Assembly: GCF_028550415.1 (NCBI RefSeq)
Contig: NZ_JAQQKX010000006.1
Location: 1 to 64,000 of the forward strand
DNA length: 64,000 bases
Source of the DNA: Asticcacaulis aquaticus
GTDB taxonomy: Bacteria; Pseudomonadota; Alphaproteobacteria; Caulobacterales; Caulobacteraceae
Reading direction: 5' to 3'
The notes beneath the pieces were generated by a model, which ran no database searches, was not told the origin of the DNA, and worked only from the letters and a program-made list of their open reading frames with translations. Position numbers and translations under genes: made by a program. Below are positions 6,921-16,863 of this stretch, piece after piece. How positions within the stretch are numbered: the stretch's first letter is position 1; each line of letters begins with the position of its first letter.

Positions 6921-9900
6921 TTAGCGCTTGTACTGGAAGCCGACGTAGAAGCGGCGACCGAAGAGGTCGAAGTTGTCGGCGGTCGTTTGCCCCAGCCAGT
7001 CGACCGGATCGGCGTCGAAGGCGTTGACGATACCGGCACGCAGCAGGAGGTTGTCTTTGATATCCCAGCGAACCGAGAAATCATGCTGGATATAGTCACC
7101 GGTCGTGAGGAACTTGTACTCACGGTTGTCCGAGTCGCTACGCAGCAGGTCGATATCGGCGATTTCCTGGCTCGACTGGAAGTCCATGTTCCAGAAGAAG
7201 CTCAGGTCCGGCTTGAAGCGCCAGGCGACGTTGGTTGCGAAGCGGAGTTGCGGCGCACCGACCGATTGCGTGTAGTCCGTTTGGGCCAGAGGCGCATCGA
7301 TGTTGGTGTATTCGCGGTTCCACTGCTCGTAGTTACCACGCAGCGAGAAGTTCAGCTGACCCAGGTTCTTGCCGAAGACCGAGTCGAGCGGCTGACGGTA
7401 GGTGACCGTGAAGTCCATACCTTGCGTTTCGAGCTTGGCGTAGTTCAGCGAACCTTGCAAGAACCAGTTGATGCGGTAGTTGGTCGGATCGCGGGCGATC
7501 AGGCCGCAGGCGTTGCTGTTCAGGACATCGCCGCCGACGCACTGGTTAGCCAGGGTCTGCGCCGTCACCGAAGCGATGGCGTTGCGGATTTCGATGTTGT
7601 ACCAGTCGAACACGAAGGTCGTGCGCGGCAGGAACTTCGGCTGTGCGATGAAGCTCAGCGTGCGGGATACCGAGGTTTCCGGTTTCAGGAACGGGTTACC
7701 GCCGTTGAAGCCGCCGACCGTCGAAGTGTAGGTGATCGACGTACCGGCCGGGATACCGAGGGCCGCACAGTTCTTGATACGGTTTTCCTTGGTCTTCGGA
7801 TCGGTCGTGTTCGAGATGACCACGGCGTCGCAGGGGTCGGTGATCGAAGCGAAGGTCTGGCTTTGCAGCGAGAAGTTTTCCGACAGGGTCGGAACGCGTA
7901 CGGCCTTACCGCGGGTGCCGCGGATCTTGTACTCGTCGTTGATTTCCCACATGAACTGGGTCGACCAGGTGTCAACCTTGCCCACGGTGGTGTAGTCCGA
8001 GGTACGGGCGGCACCGGAGAATTCCAGCGACTTGACGAACGGCAGGTTCTTCAGCAGCGGCAGTTGCAGTTCGGCAAAGGCTTCCTTCACTTCGTAGTGC
8101 GAGTAGGGGAAGTCGGCACCGGTGTTGAGGAAGAGGATACGATCGCCGGTCGGACCGGTACGGCCCTTGCCTTCGGCTTCTTCCTTACGCCACTCGACGC
8201 CCATGGCGGCACCGATCGGGCCCGCACCCCAGAAGTCCCACAGATTGCCCGAGCCATAGGCCAGGAAATGCTGCTGCTTGTTGGTGTGCGAAACCTGGAT
8301 TTCCGCGTCATAATAGGCGCGGGCCGCCGGGTCGTTCTGGCCGTTACCGAAGATGTTGAACGGTACGCAACCGGTCACCTTGGGGTCGGTCGGGCTGACA
8401 TTGCCGCCACGATACGGATCGGCAATCGCATAGCCGTTGGCAGCCAGAAGCTGCGAGCGACAGACAATTTCACCCGGCTTGCCATGAACCTTACCGGCCG
8501 TGTCGACAACCGCGTCGGCACCCATACGATAGCGCTCGACGTCAAGGCCGCGCTCGTGGTTTTCGTTCTTCAGCTCACCGTAAACATAGCTGGCTTCCCA
8601 GGCAATGTCCTTGGCGAACAGGAACTCGTCCGCCTGACCCTTAGCACCGAGAACGTAACGCTTGGCTTCACGGAAGTTCAGCTGGTTGCGCAGCGGACCG
8701 AAGTTGGTGAACATGGCGCGGGCATCGACCGTCGTGGACGTCGAGACCAGATTGCCGTCCTTGTCGTAGGTCTTGAGCAGGTTGTTCTGAATGATCGTGC
8801 GGACCGCCGGATCGAGATAGGCGTTATCCAGGCCGATGTTGAACGAGCTGGTGGCCGGAGTCCATTGCGGCATCGAGTTGGCCGGCACGTTGTAGAGGCC
8901 GATGTTGAAGAACGAACCCTGACCATCGTCATAGGTTTCTTCCTTGACGTACTTCGCTTCACCGTAGGCGGTAACGTAGTCGTTGACCTTGAAGTTGAAG
9001 CCGCCTTGCAGACGGTTGGCGTTCGACTGCGGGATACGGCTGCCTTGCGAGAACTCGGTACCGATGTTCAGGCCGTCACCACCGATGGCGTTGGAACGCG
9101 GACCACCGACTTCGACGCGCGATGAACCGATGTCGAGCAGACGGGCGGCACCGGTCGCGGAGAAGACATAGGCGTTCTTTTCGTTTGCGAAGAAGCAGTT
9201 GGTGTTGCTCGCCGCCGTGGTCGGGAACTTGTTGGTGGCCGACGTAGCGGGCGGCGTACAGGCCGTCAGCGAGGCGGCGATGTCCGGATCGGAAGCCGGG
9301 CTGGTTTGCAGGCCCGAAGCGACGACCAGAAGGCCGGTATAGGGGCGCGAGAAGTTGCGCACGCCGCACAGCAGCTGGTTATCGTATACGCCATCCGGGG
9401 TGCCCGCATTGACGTCGGCGTCCATCGCGTAGAGACCGCAGGCGCGACGGCGCCAATCGACGTCGGAGTCCTTAACTTCGTCGTTTTCTTCGTGTTCGTA
9501 CGAACCGTAGACGTTCAGACGGTTGTCGAAGAAGTTCTTGCCCCACAAGGCCGAGATACGCTTCTGGCTTTGACCGCCCTGATTGATCTGCGAGAGGTTG
9601 CCATCGACGATCAGGCCTTCGAAGTCATCCTTCATGATGTAGTTGACGACGCCCGACACGGCGTCGGCGCCGTACATGGCCGATTGACCACCGGTGATCA
9701 GTTCGATGCGTTCAATCAGCAGGCGCGGGATGGTGTCGACGTCAACCGCCAGCGAACCTTGCTGAGCACCGACGTGACGCTTGCCGTCCACCAGAACCAG
9801 CGTACGGCCCGAGCCGAGCTGACGCAGGTTGAGCAGCGAGAGGCCGCCGTCATTCAGGTTCGAGCCCGTGGTGTCTTCCGGCACGTAGGAGCCGGTCAGA

Positions 9901-10193
9901 GCCGGGATGTCGGCCAGTTGGTCGATGATGTTCGGCTGGCCCGACTGCAGGATGTCTTCCTGCGTAATCTGGATCAGCGGGGCCGGGGCGTTGGCCACGT
10001 TACGACGGATGCGCGAACCCGTAACAATGACTTCCTGAACGGGTTCTTCAGCGGCGGCAGCATCGGCCTTAGGGGCCGTATCCTGGGCCTGGGCGACACC
10101 GCCCGTGAAAGCCGTCGTCAGAACGCCGGTCAGTACCGCGCTGCAAAACGACGTCGTGGCCAGAAGGCCAAATCGCTTGGAATCTTTTCTCAC
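6921..10193 (-). CDS. TonB-dependent outer membrane receptor, large type
   Basis: A 1090-residue receptor starting with GTG at 10193 (GGAG 8 bases upstream; an ATG seven bases before it is out of frame). A signal peptide covers about 1-36 (cleavage after AQA). A short TonB-box-like stretch, VQEVIVTGSRIRR, precedes the plug (about 65-185) with LGSGRTLVLVDGK and SAMYGADAVSGVVNYIM. The remaining 900 residues are a beta barrel ending FGRRFYVGFQYKR. Such receptors import large or scarce substrates with energy from TonB-ExbBD. No transport partner is adjacent, so the substrate is unknown. Transcribed alone, with its own terminator. Confidence 0.93.
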   Translation of the reverse strand: MRKDSKRFGLLATTSFCSAVLTGVLTTAFTGGVAQAQDTAPKADAAAAEEPVQEVIVTGSRIRRNVANAPAPLIQITQEDILQSGQPNIIDQLADIPALTGSYVPEDTTGSNLNDGGLSLLNLRQLGSGRTLVLVDGKRHVGAQQGSLAVDVDTIPRLLIERIELITGGQSAMYGADAVSGVVNYIMKDDFEGLIVDGNLSQINQGGQSQKRISALWGKNFFDNRLNVYGSYEHEENDEVKDSDVDWRRRACGLYAMDADVNAGTPDGVYDNQLLCGVRNFSRPYTGLLVVASGLQTSPASDPDIAASLTACTPPATSATNKFPTTAASNTNCFFANEKNAYVFSATGAARLLDIGSSRVEVGGPRSNAIGGDGLNIGTEFSQGSRIPQSNANRLQGGFNFKVNDYVTAYGEAKYVKEETYDDGQGSFFNIGLYNVPANSMPQWTPATSSFNIGLDNAYLDPAVRTIIQNNLLKTYDKDGNLVSTSTTVDARAMFTNFGPLRNQLNFREAKRYVLGAKGQADEFLFAKDIAWEASYVYGELKNENHERGLDVERYRMGADAVVDTAGKVHGKPGEIVCRSQLLAANGYAIADPYRGGNVSPTDPKVTGCVPFNIFGNGQNDPAARAYYDAEIQVSHTNKQQHFLAYGSGNLWDFWGAGPIGAAMGVEWRKEEAEGKGRTGPTGDRILFLNTGADFPYSHYEVKEAFAELQLPLLKNLPFVKSLEFSGAARTSDYTTVGKVDTWSTQFMWEINDEYKIRGTRGKAVRVPTLSENFSLQSQTFASITDPCDAVVISNTTDPKTKENRIKNCAALGIPAGTSITYTSTVGGFNGGNPFLKPETSVSRTLSFIAQPKFLPRTTFVFDWYNIEIRNAIASVTAQTLANQCVGGDVLNSNACGLIARDPTNYRINWFLQGSLNYAKLETQGMDFTVTYRQPLDSVFGKNLGQLNFSLRGNYEQWNREYTNIDAPLAQTDYTQSVGAPQLRFATNVAWRFKPDLSFFWNMDFQSSQEIADIDLLRSDSDNREYKFLTTGDYIQHDFSVRWDIKDNLLLRAGIVNAFDADPVDWLGQTTADNFDLFGRRFYVGFQYKR

Positions 10194-10712
10194 TACTCAT
10201 TCTCCGGGTTATCGGCCATGGGGAGGGCCGAAATTTTGTCCAGCATTACACGCTGTTAATGTGAATAACGCATTGGTGTCACAGGCGCGTCAATCTCTAG
10301 CCACAAATTTGTCAATAACAAATGAAACCTGTTTCAATAAGGTCACACAGGTAACCAAGCGGTAGGAATGCAGCCCGAAATCGTATGCCGCTTGTGGGAT
10401 ATGCCGGTTTCGAGGCGCGGCTTGGTTTCGCTTACGCAATAAACCCAAGGGAATGTCAGGGCGGCCGGGGTTGGCGCGGTAATATGTTGCGCGCCATATG
10501 TCGGGGCCGCAATAATGGGCCCAATTTCACTAATAAAGTTGTAATTTACAATCTGTGATGGGTTTCCGATGCGGTTTCCGTACAGGAGCACCGTACGGCC
10601 AGAAGGCGTTCAATCGGAAACCGTATATTGCAGCGCAGCAATTCACATCGGTGGAAATACGCCCTGTTTCCTGATATCGCCTGAAGAGAATTACAGAAGG
10701 GGCGGTACGGGG
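10194..10712. promoter_or_regulatory. Divergent regulatory region between TonB receptor and crbS-like kinase
   Basis: This 519-bp gap is richer in A and T near 10230-10340, where the receptor promoter should lie. Nearer the kinase, GGTTTCCG occurs at 10561-10568 and 10573-10580 and in inverted form (CGGAAACCG) at 10615-10623. CCGTAC-N9-GTACGG (10578-10598) overlaps this cluster. I see no gene in the region; an ATG at 10569 is in frame with the kinase but lacks a ribosome site and lies within the repeat cluster. Confidence 0.4.
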
Positions 10713-13700
10713 TTGAACGGCATAGTCCTGTTATTGGCGGCCGCGGCCTATGTCGGCGGTCTGTTTGCCATCGGTGCCTGGGCGGAAAAGCATGCCGGGG
10801 CCGGTGGGCAGCCACGTTTTCGTTTACCGGCCTATGCGCTGGCGCTGGGTGTCTATTGCACAAGCTGGACCTTTTACGGTGCTGTCGGCTCGGCGGTGGG
10901 GCAGGGGTGGAGCTTCGCGCCTATTTATCTCGGGCCGATTCTGGTCTGGCTGGTGGCACCGAAGTTCCTGAGCCAGCTCATCGCCGCGGTGCAGGCCGAG
11001 GGGGCGACCTCGATCTCGGATTTCATCGGCGCGCGTTTCGGCAAGAGCCGTGGCGTGGCGGCGCTGGTTACGCTTCTGGCGTTGTTCGGGACGATTCCGT
11101 ATCTAGCCTTGCAATTGCGCTCGGTCGGCACCAGCTTCGCCCAGCTGGCCGGGGGCGAGACCGTCTGGCCTATGGCGCTGACGGCGGGCGCGCTGGGCCT
11201 GTTCGCCATATTGTTCGGGACGCGGCATTATGTGGCATCGAGCCGCAATGCCGGTGTGCTTTATGTGGTCGCGGCCGAATCGCTGGTCAAGCTTCTGGCT
11301 CTGGTGGCCGTGGCCGGGTTTGCGGTGTTGGCGTTCCAGGCTGCCCCGCCCGCCGCGCGCGATGCCGGATGGCTGCGCTTTTCGGCCCGATTCGACCCCT
11401 CGCAGATCGATCTCGACTTTGTCGTTATCACGCTGGTGTCCATGGCGGCCATCGTCTGCCTGCCGCGGCAATTCTATACAGGGGTCATCGGTGCCGATCG
11501 TCCCGACGATGCGACAAAGGCCCGTGGCCCCTTCGTCGGTTATCTGCTTCTGACCCTTCTGGTCATTCCGCCGATCACACTGGCGGGTCTGACCCTGTTG
11601 CCGTCGCAGGTGTCGCACGACCTGTTCGTGCTGAACCTGCCGTTCGGGGCGGACGTGCACTGGCTGACGCTTCTGGTATTCATCGGCGGGTTTTCGGCGG
11701 CGACCGGCATGGCGCTGGTCGAAACCATTGCCCTGTCGACCATGATTTCCAACGATCTGATCGCGCCGTTCCTGCTGCGCCATCGCACCATGTCGAGCGC
11801 CGCCGACTTCGGCCGTCTCATGCTGTGGGTCAGGCGTATTTCCATCGGCGGCGTCATGGGCGCGGCCCTGACCTACGCCCTGTGGGTGCCGCCGTCCCGG
11901 CAACTGGCTTTCATCGGCCTGATTGCCTTTGCGGCCATTGCACAGTTCACGCCGGCCCTGCTGCTGGCGGTGCGCGGCAAGGTGCGTGACGCCACCGCTA
12001 TTCAGGCGGGACTGCTGAGTGGCCTGATCGTCTGGTTCTATACCCTGTTCTTTCCGACCCTCGCCCCTGAGCCGTGGCTGACCGCCATGGCGGGCGGTGT
12101 GTTCAACCCTGTCGGGCTGTTTGGCCTGAGCGGTATCGACCCACTGACGCATGGTGTAATAGCGTCGCTGGGGGCCAACGGCCTGGCCTGGCTGGCCGTG
12201 TCTGCCTTCGGACGCACGGGGGCCTTGCCGGGGTTTCGCCTGATGCCGGTGGTGCGCGAAGGCCGGGTACAGACCCTTGAACAACTGACGACTCTGACGG
12301 CGCGTTTTGCCGGGGCGGAGGCGGTGAGCGAAACCTTCGGTCCCGTCACCCCCGGCGCCCCGGTGGACCGGTCGTCGGCGCGGCGGGCCGAGCGCCTGAT
12401 CGCCGGCGTGGTCGGCGCGCCGTCGGCCCACGCCATCGTGTCGTCGGCCCTGTCCGGCACGACGATCAGCGTCGAGGACGTGGCGCGCCTTCTGGATCAG
12501 TCCGGCCAGAGCCTGCAGTTCTCGAAGGGGCTTCTGGCGGCGACGCTGGAAAATATCGACCCCGGCGTCAGCGTGATCGATCAGAACCTGCGGCTGGTGG
12601 CGTGGAACAGCCGCTATCTGGACCTGTTCCAGTACCCGCCGTCGATGATTCGCGTCGGCGCGCCGGTCGCGGACCTGATTCGTTATAATGCCGAGCGCGG
12701 CGAATGCGGGCCCGGCGAGGTCGAAAGCCATGTGGCGCGGCGGCTTGAGCACATGCGACGCGGCGCGCGCCACAGCTTCGAGCGCCGTCGCGCCGACGGC
12801 AAGGTGCTCAAGACGGTCGGCGGCCCCATGCCCGGCGGCGGCTATGTCATGTGTTTCACCGACATCACCAATGAAGCGGCGGCCCTGGCCGGTTTGGAGC
12901 ATGCGCGGCTGGAACTGGAGAGCCGCGTCGTACAGCGCACGGCGGAGCTTCAGGCGGCCAATGCCGCACTGGCACGTGCGACCGAGGAAAAGACGCGGTT
13001 TCTGGCGGCGGCCAGCCACGACCTGCTGCAACCGCTGCACGCGGCGCGGCTGTTCACGGCGGCCCTGTCCGAGGAAGTGGCGGCGGGCGAGGGGCTGGCG
13101 CTGGTCGGTAATGTCGAGCGTTCGATCGATGCCGCGGATGCCCTGCTGCGGTCCCTGCTCGATATTTCGAAACTCGATGCGGGGGGGATCGTACCGCGGG
13201 TCGCGCGGTTCAACCTGTTAGGGTTGGTGCAGGATATAGAGGTCATTTTCGCGCCTCTGGCGGCGGAAAAAGGGATTGCGTTGCGGCTTTGGGCTCCGTC
13301 GGTTTGGGTAGAGACCGATCGCAACCTGTTGCGTTCGATCCTGCAAAATTTCGTGTCCAATGCTGTGCGCTATACGGAACGTGGCGGGGTGCTGATAGCG
13401 GTACGGCCGCGTCAGGACCGGGTGCGGATCGAAGTCTATGACACCGGCTGCGGTATCGCCGATGAGGACTATGCGCGCATCTTCCGCGAGTTCGAACGAC
13501 TGGGCGTCAGCGGCGAGGCCGGGATCGGTCTGGGTCTGGCCATTGTCGAGCGCACCGCGCGCCTGCTGGATCTGCCCGTCGAGGTGCGCTCACGCCTCGG
13601 AAAGGGCAGTCGGTTTACCGTGATCCTGCCAATGGCCGCCGTGCCTGAGGTGGTGGTGCCGGCGCAGGCTTCGACCGTCACGTCTGAAAAGGCGCGCCGG

Positions 13701-14033
13701 ATTCTGATTGTCGATGACGAACCGGCGGTGCGTGACGCCATGGCCGCACTGCTGGCCCGTTGGGGGTGCGACGCCTGCATCGCCGATGATCCGGACGCGG
13801 CAATGGCCCATTTGTACGGTGTCGATGGGGCCTTGGTCGACTATAATCTCAGTGGCGGGGCCGACGGACTGTCGCTGATTGCCCGATTGCGGGCGGCGCA
13901 GCCGGACCTGCGGGTGGCGCTGGTGACCGCCGATCATGGACTGGAGACGGCAAAATCTTGCGAGGCGGCGGGCGTGCCCCTGTTTTACAAGCCCCTCGAT
14001 CCGAAGGTGCTGAAAAACTGGCTGGGTATTTAA
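10713..14033 (+). CDS. crbS: CrbS-like hybrid sensor histidine kinase with SSF transporter domain
   Basis: A protein of 1106 residues if started at TTG 10713, ten bases after AGAAGGGG; this puts the first membrane helix right at the N-terminus, as in CrbS/CbrA proteins. Residues about 1-500 hold some 13 membrane helices of the sodium:solute symporter fold. A PAS domain follows (LENIDPGVSVIDQNLRLVAW), then HisKA with SHDLLQPLHAA (His769), HATPase with NFVSNAVRYTE and GIGLGLAIVE, and a C-terminal receiver with DDEP and ALVDYNL (Asp1043). The SSF plus kinase architecture, a convergent LuxR-type regulator and acs next door match the CrbS/CrbR acetate-switch system of Vibrio and Pseudomonas. It probably senses acetate or its transport. 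Confidence 0.85.
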   Translation: MNGIVLLLAAAAYVGGLFAIGAWAEKHAGAGGQPRFRLPAYALALGVYCTSWTFYGAVGSAVGQGWSFAPIYLGPILVWLVAPKFLSQLIAAVQAEGATSISDFIGARFGKSRGVAALVTLLALFGTIPYLALQLRSVGTSFAQLAGGETVWPMALTAGALGLFAILFGTRHYVASSRNAGVLYVVAAESLVKLLALVAVAGFAVLAFQAAPPAARDAGWLRFSARFDPSQIDLDFVVITLVSMAAIVCLPRQFYTGVIGADRPDDATKARGPFVGYLLLTLLVIPPITLAGLTLLPSQVSHDLFVLNLPFGADVHWLTLLVFIGGFSAATGMALVETIALSTMISNDLIAPFLLRHRTMSSAADFGRLMLWVRRISIGGVMGAALTYALWVPPSRQLAFIGLIAFAAIAQFTPALLLAVRGKVRDATAIQAGLLSGLIVWFYTLFFPTLAPEPWLTAMAGGVFNPVGLFGLSGIDPLTHGVIASLGANGLAWLAVSAFGRTGALPGFRLMPVVREGRVQTLEQLTTLTARFAGAEAVSETFGPVTPGAPVDRSSARRAERLIAGVVGAPSAHAIVSSALSGTTISVEDVARLLDQSGQSLQFSKGLLAATLENIDPGVSVIDQNLRLVAWNSRYLDLFQYPPSMIRVGAPVADLIRYNAERGECGPGEVESHVARRLEHMRRGARHSFERRRADGKVLKTVGGPMPGGGYVMCFTDITNEAAALAGLEHARLELESRVVQRTAELQAANAALARATEEKTRFLAAASHDLLQPLHAARLFTAALSEEVAAGEGLALVGNVERSIDAADALLRSLLDISKLDAGGIVPRVARFNLLGLVQDIEVIFAPLAAEKGIALRLWAPSVWVETDRNLLRSILQNFVSNAVRYTERGGVLIAVRPRQDRVRIEVYDTGCGIADEDYARIFREFERLGVSGEAGIGLGLAIVERTARLLDLPVEVRSRLGKGSRFTVILPMAAVPEVVVPAQASTVTSEKARRILIVDDEPAVRDAMAALLARWGCDACIADDPDAAMAHLYGVDGALVDYNLSGGADGLSLIARLRAAQPDLRVALVTADHGLETAKSCEAAGVPLFYKPLDPKVLKNWLGI

Positions 14034-14662
14034 ATCGATCCGCCGATGCCTAGAGCTTTGGCGGCCAGAACCGCCTGAGTGCGGTTCTGCACATCCAGCT
14101 TGCGCATGATGGCGGTCATGTGTGCCTTGACGGTGGCTTCGGATATATTGAGATCGAAGGCGATCTGCTTGTTCAGCCGTCCGGCCAGCACCCCCAGCAG
14201 AACGCGCAATTGCGTGGGCGTCAGGTCGGCGACCTTGGCAGCGACGGCGTCCACCTCGTGATCGTCGGGCGCGGTCTCGATCCGGCGGCCTTCCAGTGCG
14301 TCGTTGATGGCGCTTTGCATGAAGGGCAGGGGCTGATCCTTGCCGATAAAACCCACCGCGCCGAATCGCCGGGCCTGCTGCGCCGCCTGCTCGGCCTCGG
14401 CGGCGGAGACCACCAGCACGGGCACTTCGGGCGCTTCGGCGTGGATCAGGGCGACGCCGGAAAAACCTTCGGCACCCGGCATTTTCAGGTCGAGCAGGAT
14501 CAGTTTGAGGTTTTGCGCCGATTTGACGGCGTCAAGGGCGGCATTCAGCGTTCCGGCCTCAAGGATATCGGCATCGGGACGCACCTTGCGCGCCGCCAGG
14601 GTCAGGGCCTGACGGAACAGCGGGTGGTCGTCGGCGACCAGAATGGATGCGGGGCTGGACAG
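14030..14662 (-). CDS. crbR: CrbR-like LuxR-type response regulator, apparent CTG start
   Basis: The receiver domain begins SSPASILVADDHPLFRQAL, phosphorylation Asp58 lies in LILLDLKMP, and a C-terminal LuxR helix-turn-helix follows (LTPTQLRVLLGVLAGR, then ISEATVKAHMTAIM). The frame upstream has no ATG, GTG or TTG before an in-frame TAA. A CTG at 14662 sits exactly five bases after GGAGG (14668-14672), so I take it as the start, giving 210 residues. Starting at GTG 14584 would delete the acidic DD pocket and the first strand. It overlaps the kinase gene by four bases at the 3' ends and lies just downstream of acsA on the same strand. Likely role: activates acs when phosphorylated by the neighbouring kinase. 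Confidence 0.82.
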   Translation of the reverse strand: MSSPASILVADDHPLFRQALTLAARKVRPDADILEAGTLNAALDAVKSAQNLKLILLDLKMPGAEGFSGVALIHAEAPEVPVLVVSAAEAEQAAQQARRFGAVGFIGKDQPLPFMQSAINDALEGRRIETAPDDHEVDAVAAKVADLTPTQLRVLLGVLAGRLNKQIAFDLNISEATVKAHMTAIMRKLDVQNRTQAVLAAKALGIGGSI

Positions 14663-14689
14663 AAAAACCTCCGTCGCGCCCTTTTTATA

Positions 14690-14727
14690 GACGAAAGCGC
14701 TGACGGGCCATCTTTACCCATCAGCGC
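14690..14727 (-). terminator. Terminator between acsA and the crbR-like gene
   Basis: Stem GCGCTGATGGG / CCCGTCAGCGC (one G-T pair) followed on the minus strand by TTTCGT. It separates acsA from the downstream regulator, whose ribosome site begins 20 bp later. Confidence 0.6.
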
Positions 14728-14753
14728 CCCGGTTTCGCAAGTACTATCTCGTA

Positions 14754-16697
14754 TCAGGCCGGTTGCAGGACGCGATCCCTGACCAAGGCCTCGACCACCG
14801 ACGGATCGGCCAGCGTCGAGGTGTCGCCCAGACTATGGATTTCGCCCTCGGCGATCTTGCGCAGGATGCGGCGCATGATCTTACCCGAGCGCGTTTTGGG
14901 CAGGCCCGGCGCGAAGTGGATGACGTCGGGCGTAGCAATGGGACCGATTTCGTGGCGCACCCACTGGATCAGGGCCTTGCGCAGGGCTTCGGACGGCACT
15001 TCGTTGGCATTGAGCGTCACATAGGCGTAGATGCCTTGACCCTTGATGTCGTGCGGCATGCCGACCACGGCGGCTTCGGCGACGGTTTCATGCGCCACAA
15101 GCGCGCTTTCGACCTCGGCGGTGCCCATGCGGTGGCCGGAGACATTGATCACGTCGTCGACGCGGCCGGTGATCCAGTAATAGTCATCGGCATCGCGGCG
15201 GGCACCGTCGCCGGTGAAATACTTGCCCGGATAGCTGGCGAAATAGGTCTGGAAGAAGCGCTCGTGATCGCCCCAGACGGTGCGCATCTGCCCCGGCCAG
15301 CTTTTGGCGATGGCCAGAATCCCCTCGGCCGCGCCGCTCAGGACACGCCCGTCATTGTCGAGGATTTCGGGGAAGACGCCGAACAGAGGCTTGGTTGCAG
15401 AACCCGGTTTGAGCGCGGTCGCACCGGGCAATGGCGAGATCAGGTGCCCACCGGTTTCGGTTTGCCACCACGTATCGACGATGGGGCATTGCCCCTTGCC
15501 CACCACACGATTGTACCATTCCCACGCTTCGGGATTGATCGGCTCACCGACGCTGCCCAGCAGGCGCAGAGATGACAGATCGCAACGATCGACCCACGCT
15601 TCGCCTTCGCGCATCAGGGCGCGGATGGCGGTTGGGGCGGTATAGAAGGTGGTCACCTTGAACTGATCGACGACCTGCCAGAAGCGCGAATGGTCGGGAT
15701 AGTTCGGCACGCCCTCGAACATGACGGAGGTCGCGCCATTGGCCAGCGGGCCGTAGACGACATAGGAGTGGCCGGTGACCCAGCCGACATCGGCGGTGCA
15801 CCAATAGACGTCACCCGGCTTGTGGTCGAAGACGTAAGCATGAGTCATCGAGGCCCAGAGCAGGTAACCGCCGGAGGTGTGCAAAACCCCCTTCGGCTTG
15901 CCCGTCGAGCCCGACGTATAGAGGATGAACAGCGGGTCTTCGGCGTTCATCGGCTCGGCGGGGCAGTCAGTCGAAGCCTGCGCCGCCAAGGCATGATACC
16001 AGAAATCGCGCCCTGCGGTCATCGGCACATTATTGCCCGTGCGCTGTACGACGATGACGCGGGTGACCGAGTGACTCAGCGCCAGCGCGGCATCGACATT
16101 GGCCTTGAGCGGCACGGCCTTGCCGCCGCGCAGCCCTTCATCGGCGGTGATGACGATGCTCGAATCACAGTCAGTCAGACGCCCGGCCAGGGCTTCGGGC
16201 GAGAAGCCGCCGAAGACGACGGAGTGAATCGCGCCGATGCGGGCGCAGGCCAGCAGCGCCATGGCCGCTTCGGGGATCATCGGCATATAGATGGTGACGC
16301 GGTCACCCTTGCGCACGCCCTGATCCTTGAGAACATTGGCGAACTTGCAGACCTCGGCATGCAGCTCACGGTAGGTGATCGTGCGCTGTTCCGACGGATC
16401 GTCACCGGCCCACAGGATCGCCGGCTGATCGCCGCGCGTGTCCAGATGCCGATCAAGGCAATTGGCAGCGACGTTCAGTACGCCGTCCTCGAACCAGTTG
16501 ATGGCGAAATCGGCCTTATGAAACGATGAATTATCGGTCTGCGTCGGGGTCTTGATCCAGTCGAGGCGCTGCGCCTGCTCCAGCCAAAAGGCATGCGGGT
16601 CGTTTTTTGAGCGCGCATACATCGTCTCATAGGCGTCCGCGCTGATGACGGCGCTGTCGCGCCATTGGGCCGGTACCGGATAGACGGTCTCGCTCAT
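14754..16697 (-). CDS. acsA: Acetyl-CoA synthetase (AMP-forming)
   Basis: A 647-residue enzyme starting [12 protein letters not shown] at 16697 with GAGGA upstream; an in-frame extension to 17015 crosses the divergent promoter region and is not used. It activates acetate to acetyl-CoA through acetyl-AMP. Visible motifs are the P-loop [15 protein letters not shown], the acyl pocket region [23 protein letters not shown], the hinge region [16 protein letters not shown], and near the C-terminus [13 protein letters not shown] with the lysine that is acetylated in homologues. Full family length. Divergent from a CNT permease (166 bp between starts) and beside a CrbS/CrbR-like pair, which fits acetate-responsive control. 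Confidence 0.96.
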   Translation of the reverse strand: MSETVYPVPAQWRDSAVISADAYETMYARSKNDPHAFWLEQAQRLDWIKTPTQTDNSSFHKADFAINWFEDGVLNVAANCLDRHLDTRGDQPAILWAGDDPSEQRTITYRELHAEVCKFANVLKDQGVRKGDRVTIYMPMIPEAAMALLACARIGAIHSVVFGGFSPEALAGRLTDCDSSIVITADEGLRGGKAVPLKANVDAALALSHSVTRVIVVQRTGNNVPMTAGRDFWYHALAAQASTDCPAEPMNAEDPLFILYTSGSTGKPKGVLHTSGGYLLWASMTHAYVFDHKPGDVYWCTADVGWVTGHSYVVYGPLANGATSVMFEGVPNYPDHSRFWQVVDQFKVTTFYTAPTAIRALMREGEAWVDRCDLSSLRLLGSVGEPINPEAWEWYNRVVGKGQCPIVDTWWQTETGGHLISPLPGATALKPGSATKPLFGVFPEILDNDGRVLSGAAEGILAIAKSWPGQMRTVWGDHERFFQTYFASYPGKYFTGDGARRDADDYYWITGRVDDVINVSGHRMGTAEVESALVAHETVAEAAVVGMPHDIKGQGIYAYVTLNANEVPSEALRKALIQWVRHEIGPIATPDVIHFAPGLPKTRSGKIMRRILRKIAEGEIHSLGDTSTLADPSVVEALVRDRVLQPA

Positions 16698-16863
16698 GAT
16701 AGTCCTCACTGTTGTATTCATTGGGGTTGAGACTAATCGACGCGCGGCGGTGCAGCATCCCCGACCAAAGTCGAAGCGTATTTCGCCGTTACAGGTGCAA
16801 CCGATTGACGGGTTTTCACATCGGTGTTTAGCTGCCTTTTTACCCGCTGTTTCCGAGTCCTTC

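Noticed and set aside
6987-9125. A 712-codon open frame on the plus strand
   Set aside because: It is an antisense shadow of the TonB-receptor gene; its product is low in recognisable motifs and rich in R, V and G as expected from GC-rich reverse reading.
10569-10712. ATG at 10569 as kinase start
   Set aside because: The added 48 residues are not hydrophobic, lack a ribosome site and overlap the repeat cluster; the first membrane helix starts right after 10713.
11103-13040. A 645-codon open frame on the minus strand
   Set aside because: Antisense to the crbS-like kinase, whose domains are clear in the other direction.
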